A DNA stretch of 27,882 nucleotides from a virus (IMGVR_UViG_3300037963_003942:1-27882), one strand, 5' to 3'; shown: positions 6,967-16,318, counted from the stretch's first letter. Translations and numbers: made by a program. The notes: generated by a model not told the origin, from the letters alone.

Positions 6967-7424
6967 GATCGATCTCCGACTTGCGGGGTCAGGTGGTCAC
7001 GCTGATCAAAGCGGTGCCCCTTGGTCCGTACCAACAAGGATCGATCACCTCCACACTCAAGGAGGCGCGGCGGCCCTATGCTATCCTTGACGATAGCCAC
7101 GCACGGAAGCACCTCCTCTTCTCCGTCGACGTCCCCTCGGTGTCGTTCTCTGACTTTCACGCCAATCAGTCTTTTCCATATCTAGCGAAGGCCGATCTCC
7201 GGGTTCAGTTCCTGTACCGCATCCGAGCAGCCGACCACGACGACGAGGACAAGGCGAGCGACCTAGCAGAATCCATCTGCAACAAGCTCCTGACCCTCTC
7301 GACGTTCAATCAGAAATACAACATCCTACCCGTGGAGATTCACGGAACCGAGCTAACTCCCGACGGTGAGTCCGTGCTCATCTCCCAGCGCTACAGCGTC
7401 ACATTTGACCTTCTCGGGCCATAG
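6960..7424 (+). CDS. Tail terminator or neck-like protein
   Basis: The protein has 154 residues and overlaps the previous gene by 7 bp. The pattern of an N-terminal helix (MVGSISDLRGQVVTLIKAVP), central strands with DLRVQFLYRIRAADHDDEDK, a helix with DLAESICNKLLTL and a final strand SQRYSVTFDLLGP is that of the tail terminator / minor tail U-like alpha/beta fold, located between connector and tail tube. A neck protein is the alternative. Confidence 0.55.
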   Translation: MVGSISDLRGQVVTLIKAVPLGPYQQGSITSTLKEARRPYAILDDSHARKHLLFSVDVPSVSFSDFHANQSFPYLAKADLRVQFLYRIRAADHDDEDKASDLAESICNKLLTLSTFNQKYNILPVEIHGTELTPDGESVLISQRYSVTFDLLGP

Positions 7425-7471
7425 GCCCAGCAACCCCACCCAACACCCACCCAACCAACGCGGAGGCCACC

Positions 7472-7939
7472 ATGGCACGCTTTACCAGTCGCAACACCAC
7501 GATCAGTTTTCAGGACGGATCGGGCAACTCTGTCGCAGTCGGCCCCGGCCCCGGCGATCTCTCCATCAGCACCCAGAACGCAGACAACGCGGAGCGCGTC
7601 CGAGTCATGGACCGTCTACAGTTCGACGGCCACGTTCTCGGGGCGGACCTCGAGCAGGACTGTAGCGTCTCGGTTCAGTTGCCGAACCAGTCGGTCACAG
7701 ACGCCACACAGCTACGCGTTTACGACTTCATCCAGAAGACCGGATCCTTCGCGAGTCGCGCGTCGACCTCGAGCGACATCGCGTCAGCATGGCGGACCGT
7801 CGTCACAATGACCGACGGCACGACGACCGCGACGTTCACTCTTCCGGTATGCACTGGCGGCTTCGACTTCTCGGAAGGCGCTGAGGGGCACACGTTCTCG
7901 ATCTCGTTCCAGAACAACGGGACGATCGTCGTAGCATGA
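7472..7939 (+). CDS. Major tail (tube) protein
   Basis: This 155-residue protein is all-beta, Ser/Thr-rich, with FDGHVLGADLEQDCSVSVQL and FTLPVCTGGFDFSEGAEGHT ending in FSISFQNNGTIVVA. Such terminal paired strands with a G-rich loop are typical of tail tube subunits. The position right before the frameshifting chaperone pair is diagnostic in siphophages. It is preceded by a G-poor C/A-rich linker (7425-7455) and GCGGAGG. Confidence 0.75.
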   Translation: MARFTSRNTTISFQDGSGNSVAVGPGPGDLSISTQNADNAERVRVMDRLQFDGHVLGADLEQDCSVSVQLPNQSVTDATQLRVYDFIQKTGSFASRASTSSDIASAWRTVVTMTDGTTTATFTLPVCTGGFDFSEGAEGHTFSISFQNNGTIVVA

Positions 7940-8343
7940 GCAACCCCAAGACCATCGACATCGCGGGGGTGGCCTACCCGGTCGCCCTACCGCTTCACCC
8001 GATCCGTTTCCGGCTTCACGAGGCTATCGTCTCGGCCGAGAGTGGATACGATTCCCTTGCGGCTCTCTGTGCGTCCCTTGGGGCGTGTTGTCCGTCCATC
8101 CTATCCGATACCCCCGGCGCGCAGCGTCGAGCGCTCAGAGAGGACGTGACGGACTACGGGGAGCGGGTTCTCGATCACCTCATGACGGCAGGCGCTACAG
8201 CCGAGCAGATCAGCGAAGCGGCAACCGCTGCAACTCGCGAGATGCTTGGGGCGACACCGTCGGACGAAGAGGTCGAGGAAGCGGTGGATTTTACCGAGGG
8301 CCGGGGGGAGATCTCCACCTCGCATACGTCCGTCTCGGCCTGA
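7936..8343 (+). CDS. Tail assembly chaperone, short form (gpG-like)
   Basis: The protein has 135 residues and starts at the ATGA overlap with the tube gene. It opens NPKTIDIAGVAYPVALPLHP, has a helical middle (residues 30-90), and an acidic C-terminal stretch SDEEVEEAVDFTEGRGE. Location between tube and tape measure and a frameshift extension make it the gpG-equivalent chaperone that coats the tape measure during tail assembly. Confidence 0.75.
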   Translation: MSNPKTIDIAGVAYPVALPLHPIRFRLHEAIVSAESGYDSLAALCASLGACCPSILSDTPGAQRRALREDVTDYGERVLDHLMTAGATAEQISEAATAATREMLGATPSDEEVEEAVDFTEGRGEISTSHTSVSA

Positions 8344-8525
8344 GTCACTACGGGGATCCGTTGGCGCTCTACAAGTTGGAGCAGACGGATCGAGACGCCC
8401 TCCTCGCGATCCTTGGTCTTCAGTTGTACGAGTCACAAGCAGCAAAGCGGACCACACTCCGGAAGGAAGATCCGGGGGTCATCGGCGACACGTCCAAGGC
8501 GATCGCCTTCATGGCGGGATCATGA
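7936..8525 (+). CDS. Tail assembly chaperone, -1 frameshift fusion (gpGT-like)
   Basis: Reading should move back one base near 8302-8310 and continue in the -1 frame to the stop at 8523-8525, giving about 196 residues. The -1 frame after the shift reads GDLHLAYVRLGLSHYGDPLA, YKLEQTDRDALLAILGLQLY, then a charged tail, which looks like real protein and has no start codon of its own with a ribosome site. The next gene starts exactly at the stop of the extended frame (ATGA at 8522-8525) and not at the short frame's stop, strong support that the extension is translated. Confidence 0.75.
8302..8310 (+). other. Probable -1 frameshift slippery site
   Basis: In the zero frame the codons are CGG GGG GAG, with six consecutive G (8303-8308). 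The Gly tRNA on GGG can re-pair perfectly one base back; the A-site change GAG to GGA is imperfect, so the exact slip position within 8287-8310 is not certain. TTT ACC at 8290-8295 is a poorer alternative. Confidence 0.6.
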
Positions 8526-9352
8526 GCCTCTCCGAGTTTTACGACAAGCAAAGAGCGTATCAGTCCAGCGTTCAACAAGTCCGCGATCGCGTTGACTGGC
8601 GCCCAGCTATCCAAGCGTTCAGCAAGCCGAGCGGCAAAGTCGACAAGAGCCAGCCGATCCAAGTCGATCCCGACCTGAGTCGGAAGATGGCGGCGGCGAT
8701 CGTCGAGTCATGCTCGGTCATTGCCGAGCCCATGAACAAGCACATGGGCCGACTGGCTCTCGATGCGTTCCACAGGTGGCCGATCAAAAGTGGATTCAGC
8801 AAGAGCCAGATCGATCTCCAGTACAAGACAACCCACACAAGGCTTGAGGCCGTCGTCGTGTGTCGCGCTCCTTATGCGTACATGATCCGGGAGAAGGCAA
8901 AGCAGGAGCGCGAGGCACGCGACAAGAGGCGAGTCAGGCGGTCACTGCGTGCAAAGGTCGAGATCGCAAACCGCCGGAAGTGGGTCGAGATAGCCGAGAA
9001 CCCAGCGCGGAAGAAGGATCCAAAGATATGGAAGGCGGCGGCAATGGTCGCGGCGAGAAGTCAGGGGCGCACCACATACGCGGGCGTCATGGTGGTCTAT
9101 AGGCGGGTAAAGAACGAGTCCAAGACCTACATCGCGGCGTATGCGGCAGGGCTTGATCTAGTCAAGCGAGGCGCGCCGGTCCGCATTGTAGAGCGCGAGA
9201 TCGAGCGGCGTCTCAGGAAGCTAACGAAGCGCGGGAAAGGCACGAAGAGAGGCAAGCGGATCGCCGATGTTCTACTCTTCAAACCAGCCGACGAGATCGC
9301 GCGGTTAATACAAGAAGACATAGCGACCAACATCGCGAAGGAGTTCGGCTGA
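8522..9352 (+). CDS. Tail completion protein, HK97 gp10-like, with basic insertion
   Basis: This 276-residue protein has recognisable gp10-like pieces split by an extra region. Residues about 74-122 (GRLALDAFHRWPIKSGFSKS, then VVVCRAPYAYMIRE) match the helix plus strand and APYAY signature. A very basic segment (about 123-230, for example RDKRRVRRSLRAKVEIANRR) has no counterpart in the family. It ends in KPADEIARLIQEDIATNIAK, the usual terminal helix. Such proteins connect tail and head, usually encoded before the tube gene. Here it follows the chaperones, so order is unusual. The start is fixed by the ATGA overlap. Confidence 0.55.
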   Translation: MSLSEFYDKQRAYQSSVQQVRDRVDWRPAIQAFSKPSGKVDKSQPIQVDPDLSRKMAAAIVESCSVIAEPMNKHMGRLALDAFHRWPIKSGFSKSQIDLQYKTTHTRLEAVVVCRAPYAYMIREKAKQEREARDKRRVRRSLRAKVEIANRRKWVEIAENPARKKDPKIWKAAAMVAARSQGRTTYAGVMVVYRRVKNESKTYIAAYAAGLDLVKRGAPVRIVEREIERRLRKLTKRGKGTKRGKRIADVLLFKPADEIARLIQEDIATNIAKEFG

Positions 9353-11433
9353 TGGCTAGCAAAGAGATCCAACTCAAGGTCATCGCAGACGCTAAAGGCT
9401 TCCAAAAGGAGATCATGAAGATCCCCGGGATGACCGAGAAGAGCGCAGCGAGCGCGGCCCTCCGGATGTCCAAGGAGATGCACAAGGGTTTTCAGAAGGT
9501 CGGCAAGGACGCGGAGAAGAGCGGGAAGAAGATCGGCGGGGCGTTGACTGTTGCCATTGGATCAGCCCTCGCGGAGATCGGACTCCGGATGGCGCAAGCC
9601 TTCGACCCATCCCAGATCGTCGAGATGATGCACGCGGCGGCGGATGCAACAAACCAGATCAACGATCTCGCCACAGAGACGGGGCTCTCTGCCAGCCAGT
9701 TAGCCACGCTCCAACTTAAAGCAGCGGCAACAGGTAAGGAGCTAGGCAACATTGAGGGCGCGATCCGTCCACTCGCTAAGAAGCTAGGCGACTTCAGACT
9801 CGGGACCGGCGAGGCGAAGGTCGGTCTGGATCAACTTGGGATCACGGTTGACGACCTGACGGGTCCGCGCGGCGGGCTGATCCCGATGTCGGAAGCCTTC
9901 GATCTGATCACGACTAGGATGATGGCGGTCGAGAACGAAGCCAAGCGCGCCGACATCGCGATCCGGATCTTTGGAGAGGGCGGCGGGCACCTTCTCGGAA
10001 CGCTCTCGGCTTTGGGTGGAGAGATGGAGTCCGTCGCGGCTCTAAACAAGAGCCTCGGGATCAACAGCCAAGAAGCAGCGACAGCGGCGGCAGAGTTTCA
10101 AGTCGCCCTAGCCCTCAACAAACAGATGATGACCGCGATCAGCACGGTGATCCTTGTCGAGTTCGCGCCAGCGTTCGAGGCATCCGTCCACCTCATGAAC
10201 CACGGCGTCGCCCTTGCCACAGCATACAGCAAGGCGATCGGGTTCTCGTTGACTCCGGCTCTGCAGGGCGCAGCGGCAGCGATGCGCGGCGACTACTTGC
10301 AAGCGGCGAAGCTAGTCGGAGAGAGTGCACTCAAGGCTACTGTCGATGTCGAGAAGTTGGCGGGCGCTTTGCTTGTCGAAGAGTTGAAGAAGGCGGCAGA
10401 CCGTAGCCAGATCATCACGTCCGCTTTTGATGCAATAGGCAAGGCGGGCAAGGCGGCATCCGGATCAGTCGAGGATCTGGCGGATAACGTCGGCGATGTG
10501 GAGGTCGTGTTTAAAGATGCGACCGGACTGATCAAGTCAGAAGCTATCCCGGCTATTGTGAAGTTTAGGACGGACATCGAGGGACTCAGCGAGGAGATCA
10601 TCTTCGGCGAGACTACCCTGAGCGATTGGAACGACGCGATCGACGAGGGCCGGGACAGGCTCGCGGGCGCGTCACTACTGACCAACATGTACGCGGACAT
10701 CGCGGGCCAAGCGTTTGACATGGCGTCGGCTAAGACGAGCCAACACCGGGACACACTGACCAGTCTCCGGGAGGAGTACCAGACTCTGAACGACGAGCTA
10801 CAGGCAGTCAACGACAAGGAGATCGAGCGCCTCGAGTTTCACAGCGAACGGACCGAGTTGACCGATGAGATGCGTAAGAAGATCAAAGACCTCGCGAACG
10901 ACGAGCGATCAGCCATCGAGGATCAGATGGCTCTCAACAAAGAAAGGCGAAGGCAGGAGCGGCAGGCGTTGCGCGATAAGGCGCAACTAGCGCGGAAGAT
11001 GTTCAGAATGCAGAAGGCCGCAGCAGTTGGTCAGACTTTGATCAACTCGGGCGAGGCGTCTCTCGCGGTGGCGGCTCAGTTCCCCCCGCCCAATCCACTC
11101 TTTGCGGTCGGCTTGGGACTCGTCGCCGGTCAGCTAGCGATGAGCCTCGCCCAAATCAAAGCGCAGAAGGCGCCGTCCTTCCACAGTGGCGGCATGATTC
11201 AAGCAGACGAGCGGATGATCCGGGCGCGACGGGGTGAGGCAGTGCTCAACGAGCGCGCAACCCAGCGGCTCGGAGAGGCCACCATCACCGGACTGAACGA
11301 GGGCCGGATGATGGCGCCGATCACCGTGAACGTCCAAGTCGGGCGGCGCCAGTTGGAGCGCGTCGTGATCGACGCTATGAACAGACAGGCGGTGGAAGCC
11401 GTCGGCACGATCAACCCATATGCAGCGAGGTAA
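9352..11433 (+). CDS. Tape measure protein
   Basis: This 693-residue protein sits directly after the chaperones. The N-terminal helical region has repeated Lys and Ala (KEIQLKVIADAKGFQKEIMK). Two hydrophobic segments follow (about 62-85, GGALTVAIGSALAEIGLRMA, and about 583-605, LFAVGLGLVAGQLAMSLAQI). The typical C-terminal FHSGGMI and EAVLNERATQRLG motif is present. Coiled-coil regions with DLADNVGDVEVVF and the charged stretch 450-545 lie between. By the usual rule of about 0.15 nm per residue, the tail would be near 100 nm. It starts at TGATG overlapping the previous stop. Confidence 0.9.
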   Translation: MASKEIQLKVIADAKGFQKEIMKIPGMTEKSAASAALRMSKEMHKGFQKVGKDAEKSGKKIGGALTVAIGSALAEIGLRMAQAFDPSQIVEMMHAAADATNQINDLATETGLSASQLATLQLKAAATGKELGNIEGAIRPLAKKLGDFRLGTGEAKVGLDQLGITVDDLTGPRGGLIPMSEAFDLITTRMMAVENEAKRADIAIRIFGEGGGHLLGTLSALGGEMESVAALNKSLGINSQEAATAAAEFQVALALNKQMMTAISTVILVEFAPAFEASVHLMNHGVALATAYSKAIGFSLTPALQGAAAAMRGDYLQAAKLVGESALKATVDVEKLAGALLVEELKKAADRSQIITSAFDAIGKAGKAASGSVEDLADNVGDVEVVFKDATGLIKSEAIPAIVKFRTDIEGLSEEIIFGETTLSDWNDAIDEGRDRLAGASLLTNMYADIAGQAFDMASAKTSQHRDTLTSLREEYQTLNDELQAVNDKEIERLEFHSERTELTDEMRKKIKDLANDERSAIEDQMALNKERRRQERQALRDKAQLARKMFRMQKAAAVGQTLINSGEASLAVAAQFPPPNPLFAVGLGLVAGQLAMSLAQIKAQKAPSFHSGGMIQADERMIRARRGEAVLNERATQRLGEATITGLNEGRMMAPITVNVQVGRRQLERVVIDAMNRQAVEAVGTINPYAAR

Positions 11434-11435
11434 CC

Positions 11436-14400
11436 ATGGCACGGATCGACAGGACAGCAGTCGGGATCGGCATCGTCGATCCAAGGTGGACCGAGGCCAA
11501 CATCTCGACCACTTACTCCACCTACTCAGAAGAGGGGCCACGCCCCGGAGGAGCCGAGGCGGCGAGCAGTCTGCAGGGTGGCGTCCCCGTGATCAGTGGA
11601 GCGCAAGCGGCCGATCTCGACGTCAAGGTGACCAAGAATGGGAACCCGTCGATCGCTACTCGCGGCGCGGCGGTCGTATGGAAGCGGACGACAGACACGG
11701 ACAACGCGTGGCGGGGATGGGCGGGGCCACAGTTCGCCGCTAGCTATCGTCCGGTATTGCGAACAGGGAACGACATCCGAGACGTTGACATCTGCACGAC
11801 GCCCGGAACGCAGACGCCGATCGCGATGGTCAAGGACAGCGCCGAGCTACGCACTCGGAAGATGAACATGGACACGATGGAGTTCTCGGCGTCCGTTGTC
11901 GTGGCCACAACGACAGCGCGATCGGCGTCCATCTGCGCACTCCCTGACGATACGGCTCTCGTCTTTGTGGCGGACTCGACCGCTGGACTTAGCAAAGCCT
12001 ACAAGAGCACGAGCGACGGCGCGACATGGGCGGCTTGGTCGGACGACATCTTCCCCGATGGTCAGCCAGCAAACACGCCGACGTCCTTCCGGGTCAGATA
12101 CCAAGAGGGGCAAATGATCGCGGTCTACGAGACGAGCGCATCGGGCGGGGAGATCACCACCTACTCGAGCGCGGACTTTGGGCAGACGTTCCAAGCCGTG
12201 TCCACCTTCGCGGGGACAGCGGTCGGGCTCGGCGTCACGAAGGCAGGGACAGCGATCATATCGTACACAGCGAAGAGGGATCCGAGCGATCCGTCCTCTC
12301 CGGATGACATGTTCGTTAAGCGTCTCGGGGCGTCCTTTGCTCGGGCGGACTCAGCCAGCGCGATCACGGTTCAGACTTCATACGACCCGATGAGCACATC
12401 GATCCACGCAGACGACGACGGGCGGATCTACCTTCTGTCATACGAGAATGATGTCGCATTCAACCACCGAGTCGAGGTGAGGGTGAGCGACGACGACGGG
12501 CGATCATGGCGGCTCCTCGACAACAGTCCGATCGGAGACAGCACGAGCGGATCGGCGACCAACGTCGTACCGACTCGATCGCAGATGACGACAGCCGAGG
12601 GGATGGGCTTCGTCGTGTCAGCGTTCCCCGACGACACGGCGGGAGACATCGCGGGCTGTCACATCACTTGCGGCTGGACCAACTTTGTACCCGGCACGAC
12701 TCACACCGAGAAGACCCGGCTCGGGGCTATTGATGTCGACTACACGGCGCAGGGGACACACTCGCCAAGCAGCACCGATCAGAACACCTCCCTGACTCAT
12801 CAGATGTTTGCCCGTGGCGCGTCATGGACGGGCGCCTATGGCTATGCGTTTTCGATCCCGGTCGTCACTACTACAGACGACGCATACCTTGACCACACTG
12901 GCGGCAGCATTATCCGCGCCGTTCTTGGCTCCACTTATACAGACGGGGATCCGATCCTTGTTATGCTGAGCGCCAAAAAGACAGCCGACGACTCCTCCCT
13001 TGACACGCTCTACGCTCTCGGGGTGCGCACGACGGGGCAAAAATACCGGATCGGCATATCGATCGGGCTTGCTCAGTACAGAATCGCCCACGCTGGCGGC
13101 TCGACTATCATCACTCGCGACATGAGCGAACACTTCGACATGGCGATCTACAGCGTCGGGTCGACCTTCCGGGTCTACCATCGAGCCCACCCCGGCGAGG
13201 CTTGGATCTTGGCCGCGCAGGTAACCGGAACCGGGACCACTTCTCTACTTGTTGCGGGGTGGCGGGCGCTGCCTTTGTCAAACGCTACCCGCATCCGATC
13301 GCTGTCGGTCTATTGTGGCGGGCAGGCGATGCGATGGTCGGGCGATGGCGCGCAGCAGATGATCGGGAAGCGAGTCGCGTCGAACGGCTACCCGCTGATG
13401 TATCAGGGTGCCACAGTCACACCGAGCAGGCTCGCGATGACGGGCGGATTCAGTCGCCAAGTGCTAGCAACAACGGCGCGATCGTGGTCCATACCAGCCG
13501 ATCACGACTACCCGGTCGCGCGTATCTTCTCAAAGTCACCGAGCCCGGACGAGCGATGGCGAGCACAGGACGCAACCCAGCAGACGATCGTGTGTGACTT
13601 TGGGACCGACAGTGTTCTCGATGAGTCGCTCCCGTTTATGCTTGTGCGCGGCGCCAACTTCCAACAAATCGAGTTCAGAGCACGGACAGCGGCAGGAGCG
13701 GCGGCGACCCTTTACACGGCGGATCTGTCGGTTCTGACGGGCGCGGCCTACTCGCTCGGCGGGAACGTCCTAACCCCAACGGCGACCGGAGCGTCGACGG
13801 CTCGGTCGTTTGGTTCGGATGAGTTGGCGGGCGGGTATGCCATCATCACAGACGGATCGACGACCGACTATCGCAAGATCGCAAGCAACCGACCTGGCAC
13901 CTTTGACAACGCGGGATCGGTGGTCTGTCAGATCAGACTCGAGGGCATCACCGGAACGGAGCCAGCGACGGGGACCGTGACCGTCGTCGCGCCCGAAGCG
14001 CTGATCCTGCTTCCGGAGTACACCGGGACAAAATACCGATATTGGGGCGCGCAAATCAAAGCGACCAACGTCTCCGAGTCCTTCATCTCGGCAGGGTCGA
14101 TCGTGCTCGGCTCGGTCGTCGTCCCCGGCAAGCGTTGGGGGAACGGGTGGACGATGCGAACGGAGCCCAACGTCGAGCGTGTGGCGGACTCGAGCGGTAC
14201 GCTAACCGTCCGACAGAAGGGGCCGAACCGGCGGGTGTTGTCGTGGTCATGGGATGACGGGATGATTCAGAAGCGATACCAAGGAGCGGCGGGCGCATCG
14301 GCCGACCACGTTTCGGCGGGAGCGGGGCGGACGCCCCTCGCGATGGATCAGGACGTCTGGCGTCAGATGCGAGCGGTCACCGACCGGGCCAAAGGCGGCG

Positions 14401-14576
14401 AGGAGTTGGTCGTCGCGTGTCTTGCCATCCCTGCAGCCAACACGACGATCACGGATAAGACGCTCTACGTCGCCGGGTTCTTAGACACAGGGTTCCAAGT
14501 GGCCCAAGTGTCCGGAGAGTCCGGGGTCGATGAGTTTGTCCGGGTCGAGACGATGACACTCACGGAGGCGGTGTGA
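11436..14576 (+). CDS. Large tail protein with sialidase-like Asp-box propeller
   Basis: This 1046-residue protein follows the tape measure, so it is a tail-tip or distal tail component. Three Asp-box motifs (S-x-D-x-G-x-T/S-W/F) occur near residues 191 (SDGATW), 245 (SADFGQTF) and 351 (SDDDGRSW), the mark of sialidase-type beta-propellers. An intermediate region (about 440-640) is lectin-like in character. The C-terminus (900-1046) has RRVLSWSWDDGMIQKRYQGA and ends before a coupled gene. Likely host receptor binding. No sialidase catalytic triad was identified, so enzymatic activity is not claimed. Confidence 0.7.
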   Translation: MARIDRTAVGIGIVDPRWTEANISTTYSTYSEEGPRPGGAEAASSLQGGVPVISGAQAADLDVKVTKNGNPSIATRGAAVVWKRTTDTDNAWRGWAGPQFAASYRPVLRTGNDIRDVDICTTPGTQTPIAMVKDSAELRTRKMNMDTMEFSASVVVATTTARSASICALPDDTALVFVADSTAGLSKAYKSTSDGATWAAWSDDIFPDGQPANTPTSFRVRYQEGQMIAVYETSASGGEITTYSSADFGQTFQAVSTFAGTAVGLGVTKAGTAIISYTAKRDPSDPSSPDDMFVKRLGASFARADSASAITVQTSYDPMSTSIHADDDGRIYLLSYENDVAFNHRVEVRVSDDDGRSWRLLDNSPIGDSTSGSATNVVPTRSQMTTAEGMGFVVSAFPDDTAGDIAGCHITCGWTNFVPGTTHTEKTRLGAIDVDYTAQGTHSPSSTDQNTSLTHQMFARGASWTGAYGYAFSIPVVTTTDDAYLDHTGGSIIRAVLGSTYTDGDPILVMLSAKKTADDSSLDTLYALGVRTTGQKYRIGISIGLAQYRIAHAGGSTIITRDMSEHFDMAIYSVGSTFRVYHRAHPGEAWILAAQVTGTGTTSLLVAGWRALPLSNATRIRSLSVYCGGQAMRWSGDGAQQMIGKRVASNGYPLMYQGATVTPSRLAMTGGFSRQVLATTARSWSIPADHDYPVARIFSKSPSPDERWRAQDATQQTIVCDFGTDSVLDESLPFMLVRGANFQQIEFRARTAAGAAATLYTADLSVLTGAAYSLGGNVLTPTATGASTARSFGSDELAGGYAIITDGSTTDYRKIASNRPGTFDNAGSVVCQIRLEGITGTEPATGTVTVVAPEALILLPEYTGTKYRYWGAQIKATNVSESFISAGSIVLGSVVVPGKRWGNGWTMRTEPNVERVADSSGTLTVRQKGPNRRVLSWSWDDGMIQKRYQGAAGASADHVSAGAGRTPLAMDQDVWRQMRAVTDRAKGGEELVVACLAIPAANTTITDKTLYVAGFLDTGFQVAQVSGESGVDEFVRVETMTLTEAV

Positions 14577-16318
14577 GCATACCGATCACGAGAGCGGAAG
14601 CGAAGGCGGCGCGCGGCGTCTTCCTTCTTGATCTGTCATGGGCGGGCGGCGAGTTGTCCGTCGCGACTAAGCCGGTCACGGTCACGGACAAGAAGGGGAC
14701 GGTCCACGTCTACGAGTCCGGGCTCGGTGATCTCGAGGTTAGCATGGCGGAAGCTATCGACAGCGTGTCGATCTCGTTGACGCTGCCGGAGGCCGGATGG
14801 CTCGACGGGTTCCGTCGCGGCTACCCTCTCGACCAGATGCGCGGAACACTCTCGCGGTACTACATCGGCACAGGTTACGAATCGCGGCGCGTGTTGGTCG
14901 AGGGCGCTCTCCTCGATGTCGTGGCAGGGGTGCCGGGGCAAGAGGACACGATCTCGGCTCAGTTGTCGCAGACGGCAGCGGTCGATCACACGTTCCCCGA
15001 TCGGGTCGTCACCTTGGAGGCGTTCAGCGGGATCGGGTCGACTCCCTACGACATGGAGTCTAAGTGTCCGAGCCTCGGGTCGGTCGTTCCGATCATCTTC
15101 GGGGCGCCGGGTCGCTTTCATTTTGACGCTTCTATCTTTGCAATACAAGCCGTTCCAGCCTTAGAGTTGACACTCGAGGAGGAAAACCACGCGGCTCGAT
15201 GTCGGTGGCTTATTGCAGGACACCACCTAACGGGATTTGCGATTAATAGCCTTGTCCGGCCAACGTCTCCGGCTCGTCTGTATTCGGGAACAGCAAGAAC
15301 CGACCTTGCGACAGCGACCACAGCTGTCTCAAACTCCCTCATGTTGCACAACACGACGGATCACCTCGGGAACGATGTAGCCTTCCTCGACAACAACCAA
15401 GCCAGCCACTACGGCAGTCTAAGCAACGAAGATGTATACAGCGGCCGCGAGTTCTGGATCGGTTTCGCGAATAGCGACGTGGGCGGGCTCTCCAACCCAT
15501 ACCGGGACGGGATCCTCGATGGGTGCTCGGACGTGATCCGCTATCTCCTCGAGCGGTACAGCGGACGCCAGATTGATCTTGCTCGTATGGAGACGTACGC
15601 GGCAGACCTAAACAACCTGAAGATCGACGCCGTGATCAACGCCCCGACGACTGTCACGGCATGGATCGACAGCCTGTCGAAGTCGTACCCGATCCGAGTC
15701 GTGCAAGGACCAGATGGGATCTACGTCAGGCGCCGACGATACACGGCGGACGCATCGCAAGCGGTCGCGGCTCTCGCGGTCAAGGGTCAGAGCGGCAACA
15801 TCGGAGTGAGCAGGGCGTCAGGGCTCACGCTCGCAGAGGATGAGATCTGCAACCAGATCCGCGTCGACTATGCCTTCCGGTTCCTGACAGACGCGAACAG
15901 CAGTGTGACGGTTGGATCGTCTGATCAAGACCGCGCGCCGTTGACGGGAACAGGCGCGGCCGGACTTATCTCGCGCAACATCACCGGGGCGTCACGCCTC
16001 GCGGAGTCCTCCCAAGCGTCCTACGGCGTCAGAGAGAAGGTCATCAAGGCGTCGACGTGTTGGGACGAGTCGACAGCAGCATCGATCGGCGTGGCAATGG
16101 CTGAGCGGTACGCCCTCCCCCGCTACCTCGTGACCTACCAAGGCGATCGCGCTCTTGAGACGCTCAACCCCGGCGACGTCGTGACCATCGCGGATCCTGA
16201 CTTGACCGATACGACGCGGATCGCCATTGTCGACGACGTGATCATCGGCAGTCGTCAGCCGTCCGTCGTGCTCGAGTTGGTGTCGGATCCGATCGCGTGG
16301 GCAGTGACCGCAGGTTAG
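14573..16318 (+). CDS. Tail tip / baseplate hub-like protein
   Basis: The protein has 581 residues, with a GTG start overlapping the previous TGA (GTGA at 14573-14576). It follows the distal tail gene. It opens ARGVFLLDLSWAGGELSVAT and includes DSVSISLTLPEAGWLDGF and the hub-type segment LETLNPGDVVTIADPDL near the C-terminus (about 540-555). Such GDVVTI motifs appear in phage tail hub/tail-tip proteins. Middle residues (about 130-390) are beta-rich, without a recognised enzymatic domain. The lysozyme domain seen in some hubs is absent. Confidence 0.65.
   Translation: MSIPITRAEAKAARGVFLLDLSWAGGELSVATKPVTVTDKKGTVHVYESGLGDLEVSMAEAIDSVSISLTLPEAGWLDGFRRGYPLDQMRGTLSRYYIGTGYESRRVLVEGALLDVVAGVPGQEDTISAQLSQTAAVDHTFPDRVVTLEAFSGIGSTPYDMESKCPSLGSVVPIIFGAPGRFHFDASIFAIQAVPALELTLEEENHAARCRWLIAGHHLTGFAINSLVRPTSPARLYSGTARTDLATATTAVSNSLMLHNTTDHLGNDVAFLDNNQASHYGSLSNEDVYSGREFWIGFANSDVGGLSNPYRDGILDGCSDVIRYLLERYSGRQIDLARMETYAADLNNLKIDAVINAPTTVTAWIDSLSKSYPIRVVQGPDGIYVRRRRYTADASQAVAALAVKGQSGNIGVSRASGLTLAEDEICNQIRVDYAFRFLTDANSSVTVGSSDQDRAPLTGTGAAGLISRNITGASRLAESSQASYGVREKVIKASTCWDESTAASIGVAMAERYALPRYLVTYQGDRALETLNPGDVVTIADPDLTDTTRIAIVDDVIIGSRQPSVVLELVSDPIAWAVTAG

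Noticed and set aside
8246-8521. Extension of the gene at 8522 upstream in the same frame to 8246
   Set aside because: The upstream stretch overlaps the chaperone genes, is Arg/Ser-rich, and has no ribosome site; ATGA at 8522 with the frameshift stop is better.
11436-14576. Reading the Asp-box protein as an active sialidase or endolysin
   Set aside because: Asp boxes alone only show the propeller fold; the conserved Arg triad and catalytic Tyr/Glu were not located, and the gene position is that of a tail-tip protein.
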